In this document: one piece after another, positions 23,203 to 35,018 of the stretch
Layout: each line of letters opens with the position of its first letter
How positions within the stretch are numbered: the first letter of the stretch is position 1
Assembly (NCBI GenBank): GCA_007115705.1
Contig: QXEO01000217.1
Coordinates: 62,001 to 126,000 of the forward strand
Length of the DNA stretch: 64,000 nt
Reading direction: 5' to 3'
Source of the DNA: Dactylis glomerata
Lineage: Eukaryota > Streptophyta > Magnoliopsida > Poales > Poaceae
Program-made: the position numbers and the translations under genes
Notes under the pieces: generated by a model
Databases searched by the model: none
Seen by the model: the letters and a program-made list of their open reading frames with translations, nothing else
What the model was told of the DNA's origin: nothing

Positions 23203-23203
23203 A

Positions 23204-23222
23204 TTGGCGCCGACCGTGGGGA
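23204..23222 (+). other. Primer binding site of Gypsy C
   Basis: TTGGCGCCGACCGTGGGGA directly after the 5' LTR, a form I recall from Tat-type grass Gypsy elements. Confidence 0.7.
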
Positions 23223-23239
23223 CTCTGGGCATTGGAAGC

Positions 23240-26096
23240 ATGAATTCGATGGCTTTTTCGCTTTTAGCCAACAGCAGTTCAGAACTCGACGGAAATCAAG
23301 AGATAGAGTTAACCATTGGAAGTCTGAGCATCATTATAGGGCCATCGGGTTCATCCCGCCTCTCGGATTCGACAAAATCAGATCCGTCGGCGGTCAGAAG
23401 ACTCTTCCAGCGAGGTAAACTCGCCGGTCAGCTTCGACAAAGCACCAATCGCAGAAGGCGACAAAATTCGGGAAAATTTCGACTCCGAAGAAAAAGCGTG
23501 CCAGACGCACAACAAAGCAGAGGACTCCGCCGGGGGAAGCAGCGGCGTCTCCAAAGTGCATCAGTTATGCGTTATTATCACTGAAGCAGAAGAAGAAAAC
23601 AACAGCGAAGGAAGTAAAAAGGTCGACAAGCAAGTCGACAAAATAAAAGAACACAACAAAAAGGAAAAGGAGAAAGTCCACGTTTTGGCTGGTGAATGGA
23701 GAATGATCAAATCAGCTATCAATCATGGTACAGAAGTACCCGAAAGATCGAGAAGAGAAGTTCTAATGGGCTATCAGTATGCATTATAACAACACAGGAA
23801 GAAACTAAGAGAGGAAAGAGACATGGTTTTTCAAGACAATAACAGTGTATCAAGGGAGGAGTACTGGGAAGACTATAATGAAGATTCGGAGTACATCAGA
23901 GAAAGGCACGGAGACCCAAAGCACAATAGAAGGGTAATGGCGCGCAGCGAAGAAGAAAGGTACTCAAGGAGCCCTACCCCACAGTCAGAAGAGGAGGAAG
24001 ACGACTTTATACAAGAAACGCCAGAAGCAGCATTGGTAGCAGCACAAGCGTATTTACTAACTACAAGGCCAGCACCTGGGGACCCGCGAGAAGATATGCA
24101 CCAAGCCGCGATACGAAGTCTTAGAATAGTGGAAAGCAAGATAAGGGAAAAAGGCCCAGAGGCAAAGTCGACAAGGTGCAAGGAAAATGAGAAGTTCAGA
24201 TACAACTTCGCAGATAACGAGTACAGCGAGTCATCAGAAGAGGAAAGGCGACAGAAGAGGAAAGAGGACGCAAGAAATATAATAGCGCAAACTCGAGTAA
24301 ACAAATCACATCATGCTTGGAGGGAAGAAAATTATGAAGACGACGATAAAGAGATGGGTGCGTTATGCTTTACCCGCAGGGTTCACAAAACGCGGGTACC
24401 CAAAGGATTCAAACTGCCACACGACCAACATAAGTATGACGGGTCACAAGAACCTACCCTATGGTTATCAGACTATCTGCAGGCAGTACAGATATTGGGG
24501 GGAACAAAGGCGACTGCAATGCAAAGTTTGCAGCTACACCTCACCGGCGCAGCACGGTCCTGGTTGAATACCCTACCCAACGAATCCATCGAAAGTTGGG
24601 GGGAACTCGAAAGTCAATTCGCACGAAATTTTCGTTCAACATATAAGCGCCCAGCATCACTGGAGGAAGTCAAGGCGTGCGTGCAGGGGAAAAGCGAAAC
24701 TCTACGTTCGTATATACAACGCTGGAGTATAATCAAAAACTCAGCAGAGGACGTCTCCGACGAACGAGCAATAGACGCCTTTACGGCCGGACTTCGTCGC
24801 TCAGATCTCGTGGAAGAAATAGGAAGAACAAGACCTACGACAGTAGCCGAGTTAATGGAACAAGTCAAGAAATTCGCTGATGGGGACGACGCATACAATA
24901 ATAAAAGAGGACGTTCACCAGAAGTCAACAGAATAAGCAGACAGAGGAGACGATACTGCAGCAGGGGTAACCAAGAAAGGCGAAGTCGGGTAGCCGCGGG
25001 CTACGTAGTAGAAGAAGAGGAAGGATATGAGAGTAGGAGGTTTCAAGCAAAAGGAGTAGAAAAATCAAGATACTCCGGTCCTTCGGCCGAGGATATGCTA
25101 TATGGACCTTGTCGAATCCACTACGCATATCTCGATGGGAAAAGAGTCTCAAATCATCAGATGAAGGATTGCAGAACATTCCTAAGGCTGCAAAGTGCCA
25201 TGGGCTCAGGTCAAGGAGGGAGGCAAGGAGAAAAACACAGAAGTCAGGGATATCAAATGCAAAGGCTAGCAAGGCACTTAGAGTCAAAAGTTTACATATC
25301 AGCCATGATTCAACCGGTGCCCAAGTCAAAAAAAGAGCGAAAGAGCATATCCAGGCAAGTAAACCTAGCAATATCATCACCACCAGCTACCACAGAGTAC
25401 CTACGGTGGTCAGAACAACCAGTTAAGTTCAGTAGAGCAGACCACCCGAGGAAAGTTCCCAGGCCAGGCCACTCGCCTATGGTTTTAAAGGCGCAAATAG
25501 GAGGGTACGACATCCGAAGAGTGTTCATGGATGCAGGGAGTGGCATAAACTTAATATATACTAGAACCCTAAAGGCAATGTGCATCTCGCTGACGGGTCT
25601 GAAGCCAACAGATTGCTCTTTCCACGGAATAGTACCAGGAGCCGCAAACTACCCTTTGGGAAGAATAGAATTCGATGTCTGTTTTGGCAGCAGCGGCAAT
25701 TACCGAAGAGAGAAGCTGGAATTCGAAGTTATGGATTGGCCGTCACAATATCATGCAATCCTGGGGCGCCCAGCATTTGCAAAATTCATGGTAGTACCAC
25801 ATTACGCGTATTTTACGTTAAAAATTCCAGGGCCTAAAGGAGCAATTACAGTACAAGGGAGCTTTGAAGTAGCCAACACATGCGACAGAGAATTCAACAG
25901 GATGGCGCAAACCTTTGGCATGACAGCAGAATACGAGAGGTTAAAAGGAAAAACGGATCATAATGTACTACCCGACGTTGGACGATCCCTGCCAGATCAG
26001 GCTTTCGACGCAACTCAGGACTCGAAGAAAATCCAGGTCCACCCTACAGATGCAAACAAGACGACATCAATTGCGGTGAACTTGGATCCCGCATAG
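23240..26096 (+). pseudogene. Gypsy C gag and aspartic protease (interrupted)
   Basis: The N-terminal part starts near 23,240, shifts frame by about 23,560 and meets a TAA at 23,787 (CAA in origin). The main frame 23,823-26,096 (757 codons) has an acidic, Arg-rich N-terminus. It then has a retrotransposon gag domain (about residues 190-360: PTLWLSDYLQAVQILGG, then HLTGAARSWLNTLP), a linker, and a retropepsin-like protease (about residues 555-680) with VFMDAGSGINLIY as the active-site block and AILGRPAF downstream. Gag forms the particle and protease would cleave the polyprotein. It ends at TAG 26,094-26,096, after which pol continues in the same frame, so gag-pol was probably a single frame. 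Confidence 0.88.
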
Positions 26097-27990
26097 GAAA
26101 GCGCGCTCGTCAAGTTCCTCTGTGAGCGCTAGGAAATCTTTGCCTGGTGTCCATCAGACATGCCAGGGGTTCCCAGGGAACTCGTCGAGCACGCATTAAA
26201 TGTAGATCCCAAGGCAAAGCCAGTCAAGCAGCCATTGCGACGATTTGATGAACCTAAAAGGAAGGCGATAGCATCAGAGTTGCACAGGCTAGAAAATGCC
26301 GGATTTATCAGAGAAATCAAAACTTCGAGTTGGGTGTCGAACCCAGTCATAGTACCCAAGAAGAACACAGACGTACAAAGAGTATGTGTCGACTACACAT
26401 CTCTCAATAAGCATTGCCCAAAGGATCCCTTCCCTCTACCCCGCATCGATCAGATAATCGATTCAACAGCGGGATGCGCGAGGCTTTCATTTTTGGACGC
26501 ATATTCTGGTTACAATCAGATCAAATTGAAGAAAGAAGACGAAGAAAAAAAGGCCTTCATCACACCATATGGAGTGTTTTGCTACCAAGTGATGCCGTTC
26601 GGCCTAAAAAATACAGGAGCAACTTATCAACGGATGATGCAAAATTGCCTCGGAAGCCAAATAAGGCGCAACATCCAAGTCTACATTGATGATGTAGTCA
26701 TCACCACAAGAGAGGAGAAATCTCTAATCAGCGACTTGGCAGAAACCTTCGACAACCTAAGCAGGTACAAGCTTAAGCTTAACCCGACAAAGTGTTCCTT
26801 CGGCGTATCAGCAGGACAACTTTTGGGGTTCCTGGTATCGGCACGAGGATGATAAATTTGAATGGACGGAAGAAGCAGACGTAGCTTTTGCATAGTTGAA
26901 AAAAGTGCTTTCCACGCCGCCAGTGCTGGTCGCACCAAAAGAAAAAGAACCACTGCTACTCTATATCGCCACAACCCATCAGGTGGTGAGCACAGTATTA
27001 GTAGTCGAAAGAAGCGAAGAAGAAAAAGCCCACGGCGTCCAGAGGCCGGTATATTTCATCAGTGAAGTGTTATCTCCGACAAAACAGAGGTACCCGCATT
27101 ATCAGAAACTTGCATATAGTGTTTTCACAACTGCACAAAAACTGCAACAGTACTTTGCGGTGCATCCAATTATAGTGGTCAATGAAGCACCACTATCAAA
27201 CATATTGAACAACCCTTCAGCAACAGGATGTGTCTCTTTGTGGGGCATCGAGTTATCTCCCATGGACATCACGTACGAAAAAAGGAAGGCGATCAAGTCG
27301 CAAGTCTTGCCAGATTTCACGGCAGAGTGGCAGGAGCTCCAAAGCACGGGACCACCAGACTTATTCAGTGTTTGGACAATGTACTTCGACGGTTCTAAGA
27401 GAGTCCAAGGCGCAGGCGCAGGAGTAGTTTTGATATCGCCTCATGGCGACAAATTGAAGTATGTCTTAAGGATGAGCTTTCCATAGGCTTCGAATAATGA
27501 AGCAGAGTACGAGGCTTTGTTGCACGGAATGAAGATGGCTAAAGCATGTGGAGCAACTCGCCTAAAAATATTTGGAGATTCCAACCTTGTTGTCTAGCAA
27601 GTTATGAACAGATGTGACACAATCAATGACAACATGATGGCCTACAAGAATTTGTACCACTATCTAGAAGGAACGTTCGATGGATGCGAAGTCTCGCACA
27701 TAAGCAGGAACAGTAATGAAGAAGCCGACAATTTAGCAAATATCGGGTCACAGTGTTTACCCGTGCCGTCCGGAGTATTTTGGGAGGAAATAGTGGAAAG
27801 ATCAATAAAAAGTGAAAAAAGTTCGACTACTACAGCAGGCTCGGGGGCTACGTTGGAACCGGAGGACGTCATGATGATAGAAGAAACATGGATGTAGCCA
27901 TATCTTGCATACATGATAAATTAAAAATTACCAGAAGATGCAGTGGAGGCCAAGAGGATAACTCGAAGATCGAAAGCGTTTGTCGTGTTA
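26097..27990 (+). pseudogene. Gypsy C reverse transcriptase, RNase H and second RNase H
   Basis: A short piece (ESALVKFLCER) with a TAG at 26,130 leads into the reverse transcriptase frame 26,160-26,852. This has VNPVIVPKKN-like, DYTSLNKHCPKD, FLDAYSGYNQI, MPFGLKNTGATYQRMM and the catalytic YIDDVVI. After LVSARG about 45 codons are missing and the frame changes. The RNase H resumes as DKFEWTEEADVAF with a TAG (26,893) before LKKVL, then LSPTKQRYPHYQKLAYSV. A second RNase H follows (YFDGSKRVQGAGAGVVLISP, NNEAEYEALLHGM, IFGDSNLVV) with TAGs at 27,484, 27,595 and 27,895. Element D cuts the frame at 27,995. Confidence 0.88.
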
Positions 27991-27995
27991 CAGGG

Positions 27996-29591
27996 TGATA
28001 CGTCTCAAACGTATCTATAATTTTTGATGCTCCATGCTTGTTTTTACACCATTTGCCTATTGTTTCGTTACACTTAGTGGCACTTTTATGCATTTTCCGG
28101 AACTAACCTATTAACAAAGTGCCATAGTGCCAGTTTCCTGTTTTCTGCTGTTTTTGTGTTTCAGAAGTGATACACAGGAAATATTCTCGGAATTGGACAA
28201 AACAAGTTCCTGAAGTCTGATTTTACCCGGAAGCTTCCAGAGATCCGAAGAGGAGTAGGAGGTGGGCCACCAGGGGCCCACACACAGGGGTGGCGCGGCC
28301 AGCCCCTGGCCCGCGCCACCACCGTGTGAAGCCGCCTGGCCCCTCCTCTGACATCGCCCCTTCGCCTATAAAGACCCCCCGACGAGAAAAACCTAAGTGC
28401 CCGATCAGTTTTCCAGAACACATCGCGATCCGCCGCCGCCGTCGACCCGAAGATCGGGAGGGTCCAGAAGCTCTTCCCGGCACCCTGCCGGAGAGGGGAA
28501 TCGCCACCGGAGGTCTTCTTCATCGCCATGCTTGCCTCCGGAGCGATGAGTGAGTAGTCTACCTTGGACTATGGGTCCATAGCAGTAGCTAGATGGTTGT
28601 CTTCTCCACTATGTGCTTCATGTTTAGATCTCATGAGCTGCCATACATGATTGAGATCACCGTTATGTAATTCTACATGTTTGGTTTGTTGGGATCCGAT
28701 GAATATTGGTGTTTATGATTAAGTTGCTGTACTGAATTATATCTTTTGTTATATCTATGTTGTTTATGATCTTGCATGCTCTTCGTTGTTAGTAGCTATC
28801 TTGGCCAAGTAGTTGCTAGTGACTCCAAGAGGGGGTATTTGTGCTCGATAGTGGGTTCATGCCTCTATTTCACCTGGGGGAGTGACAGAAACCTCTAAGG
28901 TGGTAGATGTGCTGTTGCTACTAGGGAGAAAACAACATTCATATGCTCAAGGGCATATGCTTTGTTTATATTACACACTTTGCTTAATGCAATTATCTGT
29001 TGTTCGCAACTTAATACTTCTAGGGTGTTCGGATTGATATCCCAGGGAGTGGATTATTAGTCATAGATGCAGTTGGATGGCGGTCTATGTATTTTGTTGT
29101 AATGCCCAGAGTAAATCTCATAGTGATCTTCTTGACATATCACGTTATCTTTATTCTATCAATTGCCCAACTGTAATTTGTTTACCCAGCATGTGTTATT
29201 TATCTTATGGAGAGACACCACTAGTGAACTGTGGACCCCGGTCCTATTTCCATCATATTGCTATCACCTGTTTACTTTACTCGTACTGTTTACTTTACTC
29301 GCATACTATATTGTTTTTCACTCGATACACTCATAACCTTTGTTTCAAGCAAACCGGTGAGATTGACAACCTCATCGCAAGTTAGGAACAAAGTATTTGT
29401 TTGTGTGTGTGCAGGTTCCACAACACCTTCAGTCGTCATTGTCTCTCCTCTCCTGTTCGATAAACCTTGGTTTCTTAAACTGAGGGAAAACTTGCTGCTG
29501 CACTCATCATACCTTCCTCTTGGGGTTCCCAACGGGCTGGTTATTCACCACGCACAAGGACAGTCTGAAGCCACATTCACTTGGAGCATCA
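27996..29591 (+). repeat. 5' LTR of element D
   Basis: TGATACGTCTCAAACG to CACTTGGAGCATCA. TATA box CCTATAAAGACC at 28,366-28,377. Its 3' end is longer than in the inner left-hand element (extra ACAAGGACAGTCTGAAGCCA-type tail). Confidence 0.95.
28367..28373 (+). promoter_or_regulatory. LTR TATA box of element D
   Basis: TATAAAG in the GC-rich promoter block CGCCCCTTCGCCTATAAAGA, conserved in all TGATACG LTR copies in the window. Confidence 0.65.
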
Positions 29592-29601
29592 GCCATTTTT
29601 C

Positions 29602-29619
29602 TGGCGCCGTCGCCGGGGA
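29602..29619 (+). other. Primer binding site of element D
   Basis: TGGCGCCGTCGCCGGGGA, tRNA-Asp type with one mismatch to the inner element's copy, 10 bp after the LTR. Confidence 0.88.
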
Positions 29620-29785
29620 GGAGAGAAGACTTCTGCGAGGGGAGTTCTTCGCACACACATTCTTTACTTTGTTATTGTTTTACTTTACTTTATTTATTTT
29701 ACCTGCATTACTTTTTATCAAAAAACCCAAAAAATTTAGAATCCTTGGTAGTTGTTTTTACTTATCTGCTTTTAGTTTTGTTAAA

Positions 29786-30481
29786 ATGAGTAATCCTGAA
29801 GTAGAAGTTCGTAGTTTTAAGCAACAGGGGGGAGAAAGTTTAAAAGATGCTTGGTACCGTATTAACAATGCTCATCATAGGTGTACCAAAAAGCGCTCTA
29901 CCACGATCCTCCTTAGAAATTTTTATGTTGGTATATCCAGTTGGAATAGGTATGTTCTTGATACTCTTACAGGAGGTAATTTTCTGGGTACTCCCGCTGG
30001 AGAAGCATGCACTATAATTGAAAGTTTAGTGGGAATACCACCTATTCATGTTGCTAAAGCCGAGACCACCTTGGAGGAGGTGGTAGAAAGGCTCAGCTCT
30101 TTGGAGAAAAGTTTGCCAAGTATCCTAGAAAATGCTAGCCGAGTTAATGAATTAATAGGAAACATCGGTAAGAGAATTACCGCTTTAGAGGCTAGCACCA
30201 CTATTGATAATCAAAACTTAAGGATTGGTAAACTAGAGGAGTCTATGGAAACTCTTAGCTTAATCTTCTCTTCTCTTAAATTTAAGAAAGAGAAAGTGTT
30301 TGTTGGAAAAGAGCAAAAATTTATGTACGTTCCCAAGGTTTCTGCGCTTAAATCTCAACATGTTCTTAAAATTGGTAAGACTCTTAGTTCCACTAAGGGT
30401 GACTTGCAGGTTGAATCATCTTCGGGAACCTTCAAAGAGCCTGCTGAGGTAACTAGCACTTCATCTATTGATATTACTTGA
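29786..30481 (+). CDS. Gag-like ORF of element D (231 aa)
   Basis: The ATG at 29,786 opens an uninterrupted frame of 231 codons. Residues 1-80 (VRSFKQQGGESLKDAWYRIN through NFYVGISSWNRYVLDTLTGG to EACTIIESLVG) match the pattern of the C-terminal half of the retrotransposon gag domain in Athila/Tat-type Gypsy elements (GESL..AW.R, F..G, A.GG.F). The rest is a Leu/Glu/Ser-rich, probably coiled-coil segment (VVERLSSLEKSLPSILENAS, ITALEAST). There is no zinc knuckle and no protease or polymerase. An ATG at 29,231 in the same frame lies in the LTR and is not the start. It may help packaging by an autonomous partner; that is inference. Confidence 0.65.
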   Translation: MSNPEVEVRSFKQQGGESLKDAWYRINNAHHRCTKKRSTTILLRNFYVGISSWNRYVLDTLTGGNFLGTPAGEACTIIESLVGIPPIHVAKAETTLEEVVERLSSLEKSLPSILENASRVNELIGNIGKRITALEASTTIDNQNLRIGKLEESMETLSLIFSSLKFKKEKVFVGKEQKFMYVPKVSALKSQHVLKIGKTLSSTKGDLQVESSSGTFKEPAEVTSTSSIDIT

Positions 30482-33417
30482 TTCGCAATTTTCTGCGCCT
30501 AGCTCAAAGGCGTTAAAGAAAAGCACTCTTGGGAGATAACCCAATGTTTTATTTTCAGAACTTTTTCTTTTATTTGAGTCTTGGAAGTCATTACTACTGT
30601 AATGACCGCTCCTTATCTTGTTTATTTCGTTTTTGTGCCAAGAGAAGCCTCTAATTTGAGTGAGGTAAAGATTTGGGGATGTTGCTGTCCTGAAACTGTT
30701 TTCGGTGCTGCACCGTAAAAATTCGTGAAAATTCTCTGTTTATCTTTTGGACCTGCGATTTCTTGTGCATATGCCCCAGGTTATATCCAAACTTTTCATA
30801 GTTTAGCACTTTTTGATTTGAGCAACAGAAAATCCCTCAAAAATTCGACCTTTGTCAGCTGTTCAGTTTTGACAGATTTCTGCCAATATTTGTGTTTGCC
30901 ACTTTATCGCTTTCTTTTGAGTTCTTTTGATCATGGAACTTTTGGAGAGGTTGCTACAGTAGTATATGCTATATATGTGGTGGTTTTTAGTTGAAACCTG
31001 AAGCAAATAGAGGATTGATTATATGTTATGCTTGGACTAATGTTGCTAATAGATTTATGTTTAGTTTTGTATGAAGGAAGTTTTCAAGTGTAGGGATTGG
31101 AGAATGATGAGATGAGTTGAAGAATGGACAAAAGCTCAAGCTTGGGGATGCCCATGCATCACCCCAAGAAATTTCCAAGAATTACAAGCGTCAAAGCTTG
31201 GGGATGCCCCCGAGGCACCCCTTCTTCATCGGCAAAAATCAGGTCACCTTTCAAAACACTATATTTTTATTGCTTCATGCACTATGTGTTTTTCTTGGAG
31301 CGTTAGTTGTTTTAGTTTTCTTAGTTGGTTTAGTTTGTTTGTTTGCTACAATAAATGGTTGGACCGCAACAAATTTCTTTGGAGGAGATGTACTCGTTTT
31401 CATTTGCAAAGAACGCTCAATTTTTCACTCTTATCGTTCATCGATGCGTTCTTCTTTTTCTGCTACTGCTTTTGGTTTTCGTTTTCGCCTTGATTTGCGT
31501 TCAGATCTTGTCATATCTTTTCATCAAGGTGTATTTTTGCCTCTGATCTTTATTGGTTTTCATCAAAAGAGGTGTCTTTAAAAATTTCAAATGGTGTTGG
31601 AAAAGAGAAAAAGCTTTGTGCAAAATAGTGGTACAAGAAGGAGCTTGTGTAGACTGGGGCTTAGGCTTTTTCATGTCATGCTTGATGTCTTTTTGATAGT
31701 ATGCTTAGTGGTTTTGCTGTAGCATGACTTGTCTCAAATAACTGAGATTGCTTAATGAGCCTTTGAAAAAATCATGCGTTGTTTTTTATTGTATGGAAGC
31801 ATTATTTTGGTTTTCTCCTTGATGCTTTATTTGGGTTGACTTGGCGCATGCTCACACATGTTAGACTCTTACAAAGTCGCCAATAGCCTCTATGATCATT
31901 TAGTTTTTGACTTTTGATGCCATCTTATGCTTCTTTTAATGTCACTTTGTCGCTTTGTATGATTATGGCCATTATTGCTCTCTTAGTTGGTCGCTCCCAG
32001 TCATTTGCTAGCCCTCGCCTTGTACTGAGTATGAGCTCTACTCGTGCATCCAACTCCTAAAAGCCAAAGTTTTCCATTGTGTCCACCATACATACCTACT
32101 AGCAATTTGCTATTCCAAGTAAATTTGACTTGCTTTTATTTTCTCTTCAAATTAAACTCTTACCAGTGTTATGCGAAACTCGGTTAGTAAAGCTCTCACG
32201 AACCGGAAGGCACACTTTACTTTTTCCTGTTCTTAAAAATTTGACATTGTGGTCTCTTATGTTGAGTTGTTATGCTTGCAAGTTGTAAGCTGGAGACTAG
32301 CCCAGCCATGCAGTCATGTGCAAGCTTTCAACATTGCACTTCTTATTTGAGTTGATATCGTGATCTTTTGTTTATGGATGCCCGCGGTGTGAAATGAATT
32401 GGGAATCTTGTGGGGATCATGGAGTTTGTATATGTGTTAGGGAAACGCCGGGCCGCCAATCTAAGCCATGCATAATTCATGGTGGAAATTTGCAGCATAC
32501 CCATGGTGAACATTCGATGACACATCTCATAATAAAAAGCTAAACAAAAGGCAAATAAAAGAGATGTCGAGGTGTTCATTGTCTGCTTGTCCTGTCATTT
32601 TGGTGTGGGCTTGTTCCATGTCATCGGGCACGGAGGTACCCCATTGGCGGTTCTCAATGATATGCATATACTTACAATGACAAGAGCCTTGCTTGGGACT
32701 CTAAGTAAAGTAGCATGAGGTTTGGGTACTCGTATTCACGGGGCACGAGGTTTTCAACTTATGATTTGTCAAGCATATGCATCATAATTGTTCTTGCATT
32801 AACTTTAACCATTCAAGATGCTTATGATGGGGGCAATGAGACCTCAAAGCCGGTAAGTACCATAATTTTTGAAGGTTATAAAACTTGCAATCACTGCTTC
32901 CCTCTGCGAAGGGCCTTTCTTTTACTTTTATGTTGAGTCACCACCTTCTTTCTTTATGCACCATTAAGAGAGCATAGTTGTCATTCTTAGTGTGATATGC
33001 ATTGTCCCAAAGTTCATTGATTGATTCATATTGTTGGTTTCACTTGTTCTTAAATTATTTGTATCTAGTCGCCCTCTTAAACTTGAAGGTGTCCTATGCA
33101 TTTATGTTTTGCTCTCTTTGAAGGACAAGCTGAAAACCTTTTGTATGTTTTTCCTTATGATTTGAACACACGTTTGACTTTCATTGTTTCATTTTCATGA
33201 TCTTTTGTTTGTGTTTATTTGCATGTTTACAACATGGTTGCTAAGTTCTTGTTGTCATGATTATATCTTCATGCCCATGTTTTAAGTTCTATTGATCCCA
33301 GCTCACCAATGCTTACATATATGATCAAGATTGTGTAGGTGCATGTCACCTCAAAAATTATTCTTTTGTTATCACTTACCTACTCGAGGACGAGCAGGAG
33401 TTAAGCTTGGGGATGCT
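30482..33417 (+). other. Internal non-coding region of element D
   Basis: Collinear with 3,566-6,500 of the inner left-hand element (reverse strand). Short frames are shared with that element but show no coding constraint. It ends with the polypurine tract at 33,403-33,417. Confidence 0.85.
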
Positions 33418-35013
33418 TGATACGTCTCAAACGTATCTATAATTTTTGATGCTCCATGCTTGTTTTTACACCATTTGCCTATTGTTTCGTTACACTTAGT
33501 GGCACTTTTATGCATTTTCCGGAACTAACCTATTAACGAAGTGCCACAGTGCCAGTTTCCTGTTTTCTGCTGTTTTTGTGTTTCAGAAGTGATACACAGG
33601 AAATATTCTCGGAATTGGACGAAACAAGTTCCTGAAGTCTTATTTTACCCGGAAGCTTCCAGAGATCCGAAGAGGAGTAGGAGGTGGGCCACCAGGGGCC
33701 CACACACAGGGGTGGCGCGGCCAGCCCTTGGCCCGTGCCACCACCGTGTGAGGCCGGCTGGCCCCTCCTCTGACATCGCCCCTTCGCCTATAAAGACCCC
33801 CCGACGAGAAAAACCTAAGTGCCCGATCAGTTTTCCAGAACACATCGCGATCCGCCGCCGCCGTCGACCCAAAGATCGGGAGGGTCCAGAAGCTCTTCCC
33901 GGCACCCTGCCAGAGAGGGGAATCGCCACCGAAGGTCTTCTTCATCGCCATGCTTGCCTCCGGAGCGATGAGTGAGTAGTCTACCTTGGACTATGGGTCC
34001 ATAGCAGTAGATAGATGGTTGTCTTCTCCACTATGTGCTTCATGTTTAGATCTCATGAGCTGCCATACATGATTGAGATCACCGTTATGTAATTCTACAT
34101 GTTTGGTTTGTTGGGATCCGATGAATATTGGTGTTTATGATTAAGTTGCTGTACGGAATTATATCTTTTGTTATCTCTATGTTGTTTATGATCTTGCATG
34201 CTCTCCGTTGTTAGTAGCTATCTTGGCCAAGTAGTTGCTAGTGACTCCAAGAGGGGGTATTTATGCTCGATAGTGGGTTCATGCCTCTATTTCACCTGGG
34301 GGAGTGACAGAAACCTCTAAGGTGGTAGATGTGCTGTTGCTACTAGGGAGAAAACAACATTCATATGCTCAAGGGCATATGCTTTGTTTATATTACACAC
34401 TTTGCTTAATGCAATTATCTATTGTTCGCAACTTAATACTTCTAGGGTGTTCGGATTGATATCCCAGGGAGTGGATTATTAGTCATAGATGCAGTTGGAT
34501 GGCGGTCTATGTATTTTGTTATAATGCCCAGAGTAAATCTCATAGTGATCTTCTTGACATATCACGTTATCTTTATTCTATCAATTGCCCAACTGTAATT
34601 TGTTTACCCAGCATGTGTTCTTTATCTTATGGAGAGACACCACTAGTGAACTGTGGACCCCGGTCCTATTTCCATCATATTGCTATCACCTGTTTACTTT
34701 ACTCGTACTGTTTACATTACTCGCATACTATATTGTTTTCCACTCGATACACTCATAACCTTTGTTTCAAGCAAACCGGTGAGATTGACAACCTCATCGC
34801 AAGTTGGGAACAAAGTATTTGTTTGTGTGTGTGCAGGTTCCACAACACCTTCAGTCGTCATTGTCTCTCCTCTCCTATTCGATAAACCTTGGTTTCTTAA
34901 ACTGAGGGAAAACTTGCTGCTGCACTCATCATACCTTCCTCTTGGGGTTCCCAACGGGCTGGTTATTCACCACGCACAAGGACAGTCTGAAGCCACATTC
35001 ACTTGGAGCATCA
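33418..35013 (+). repeat. 3' LTR of element D
   Basis: 1,596 bp, TGATACG to GGAGCATCA, followed by CAGGG. Confidence 0.95.
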
Positions 35014-35018
35014 CAGGG

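Larger units (their letters stand above)
27996..35013 (+). mobile_element. Element D: complete TGATACG-family LTR retrotransposon, plus strand
   Basis: Two LTRs of exactly 1,596 bp (27,996-29,591 and 33,418-35,013) with target duplication CAGGG (27,991-27,995 and 35,014-35,018). The primer binding site is tRNA-Asp type and the polypurine tract AAGCTTGGGGATGCT precedes the 3' LTR. The 3,826-bp internal region has only a gag-like ORF, so it is non-autonomous. By eye the LTRs differ at roughly two dozen positions, about 1.5 percent, which points to a fairly recent insertion. It sits in the integrase of Gypsy C. Confidence 0.95.
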
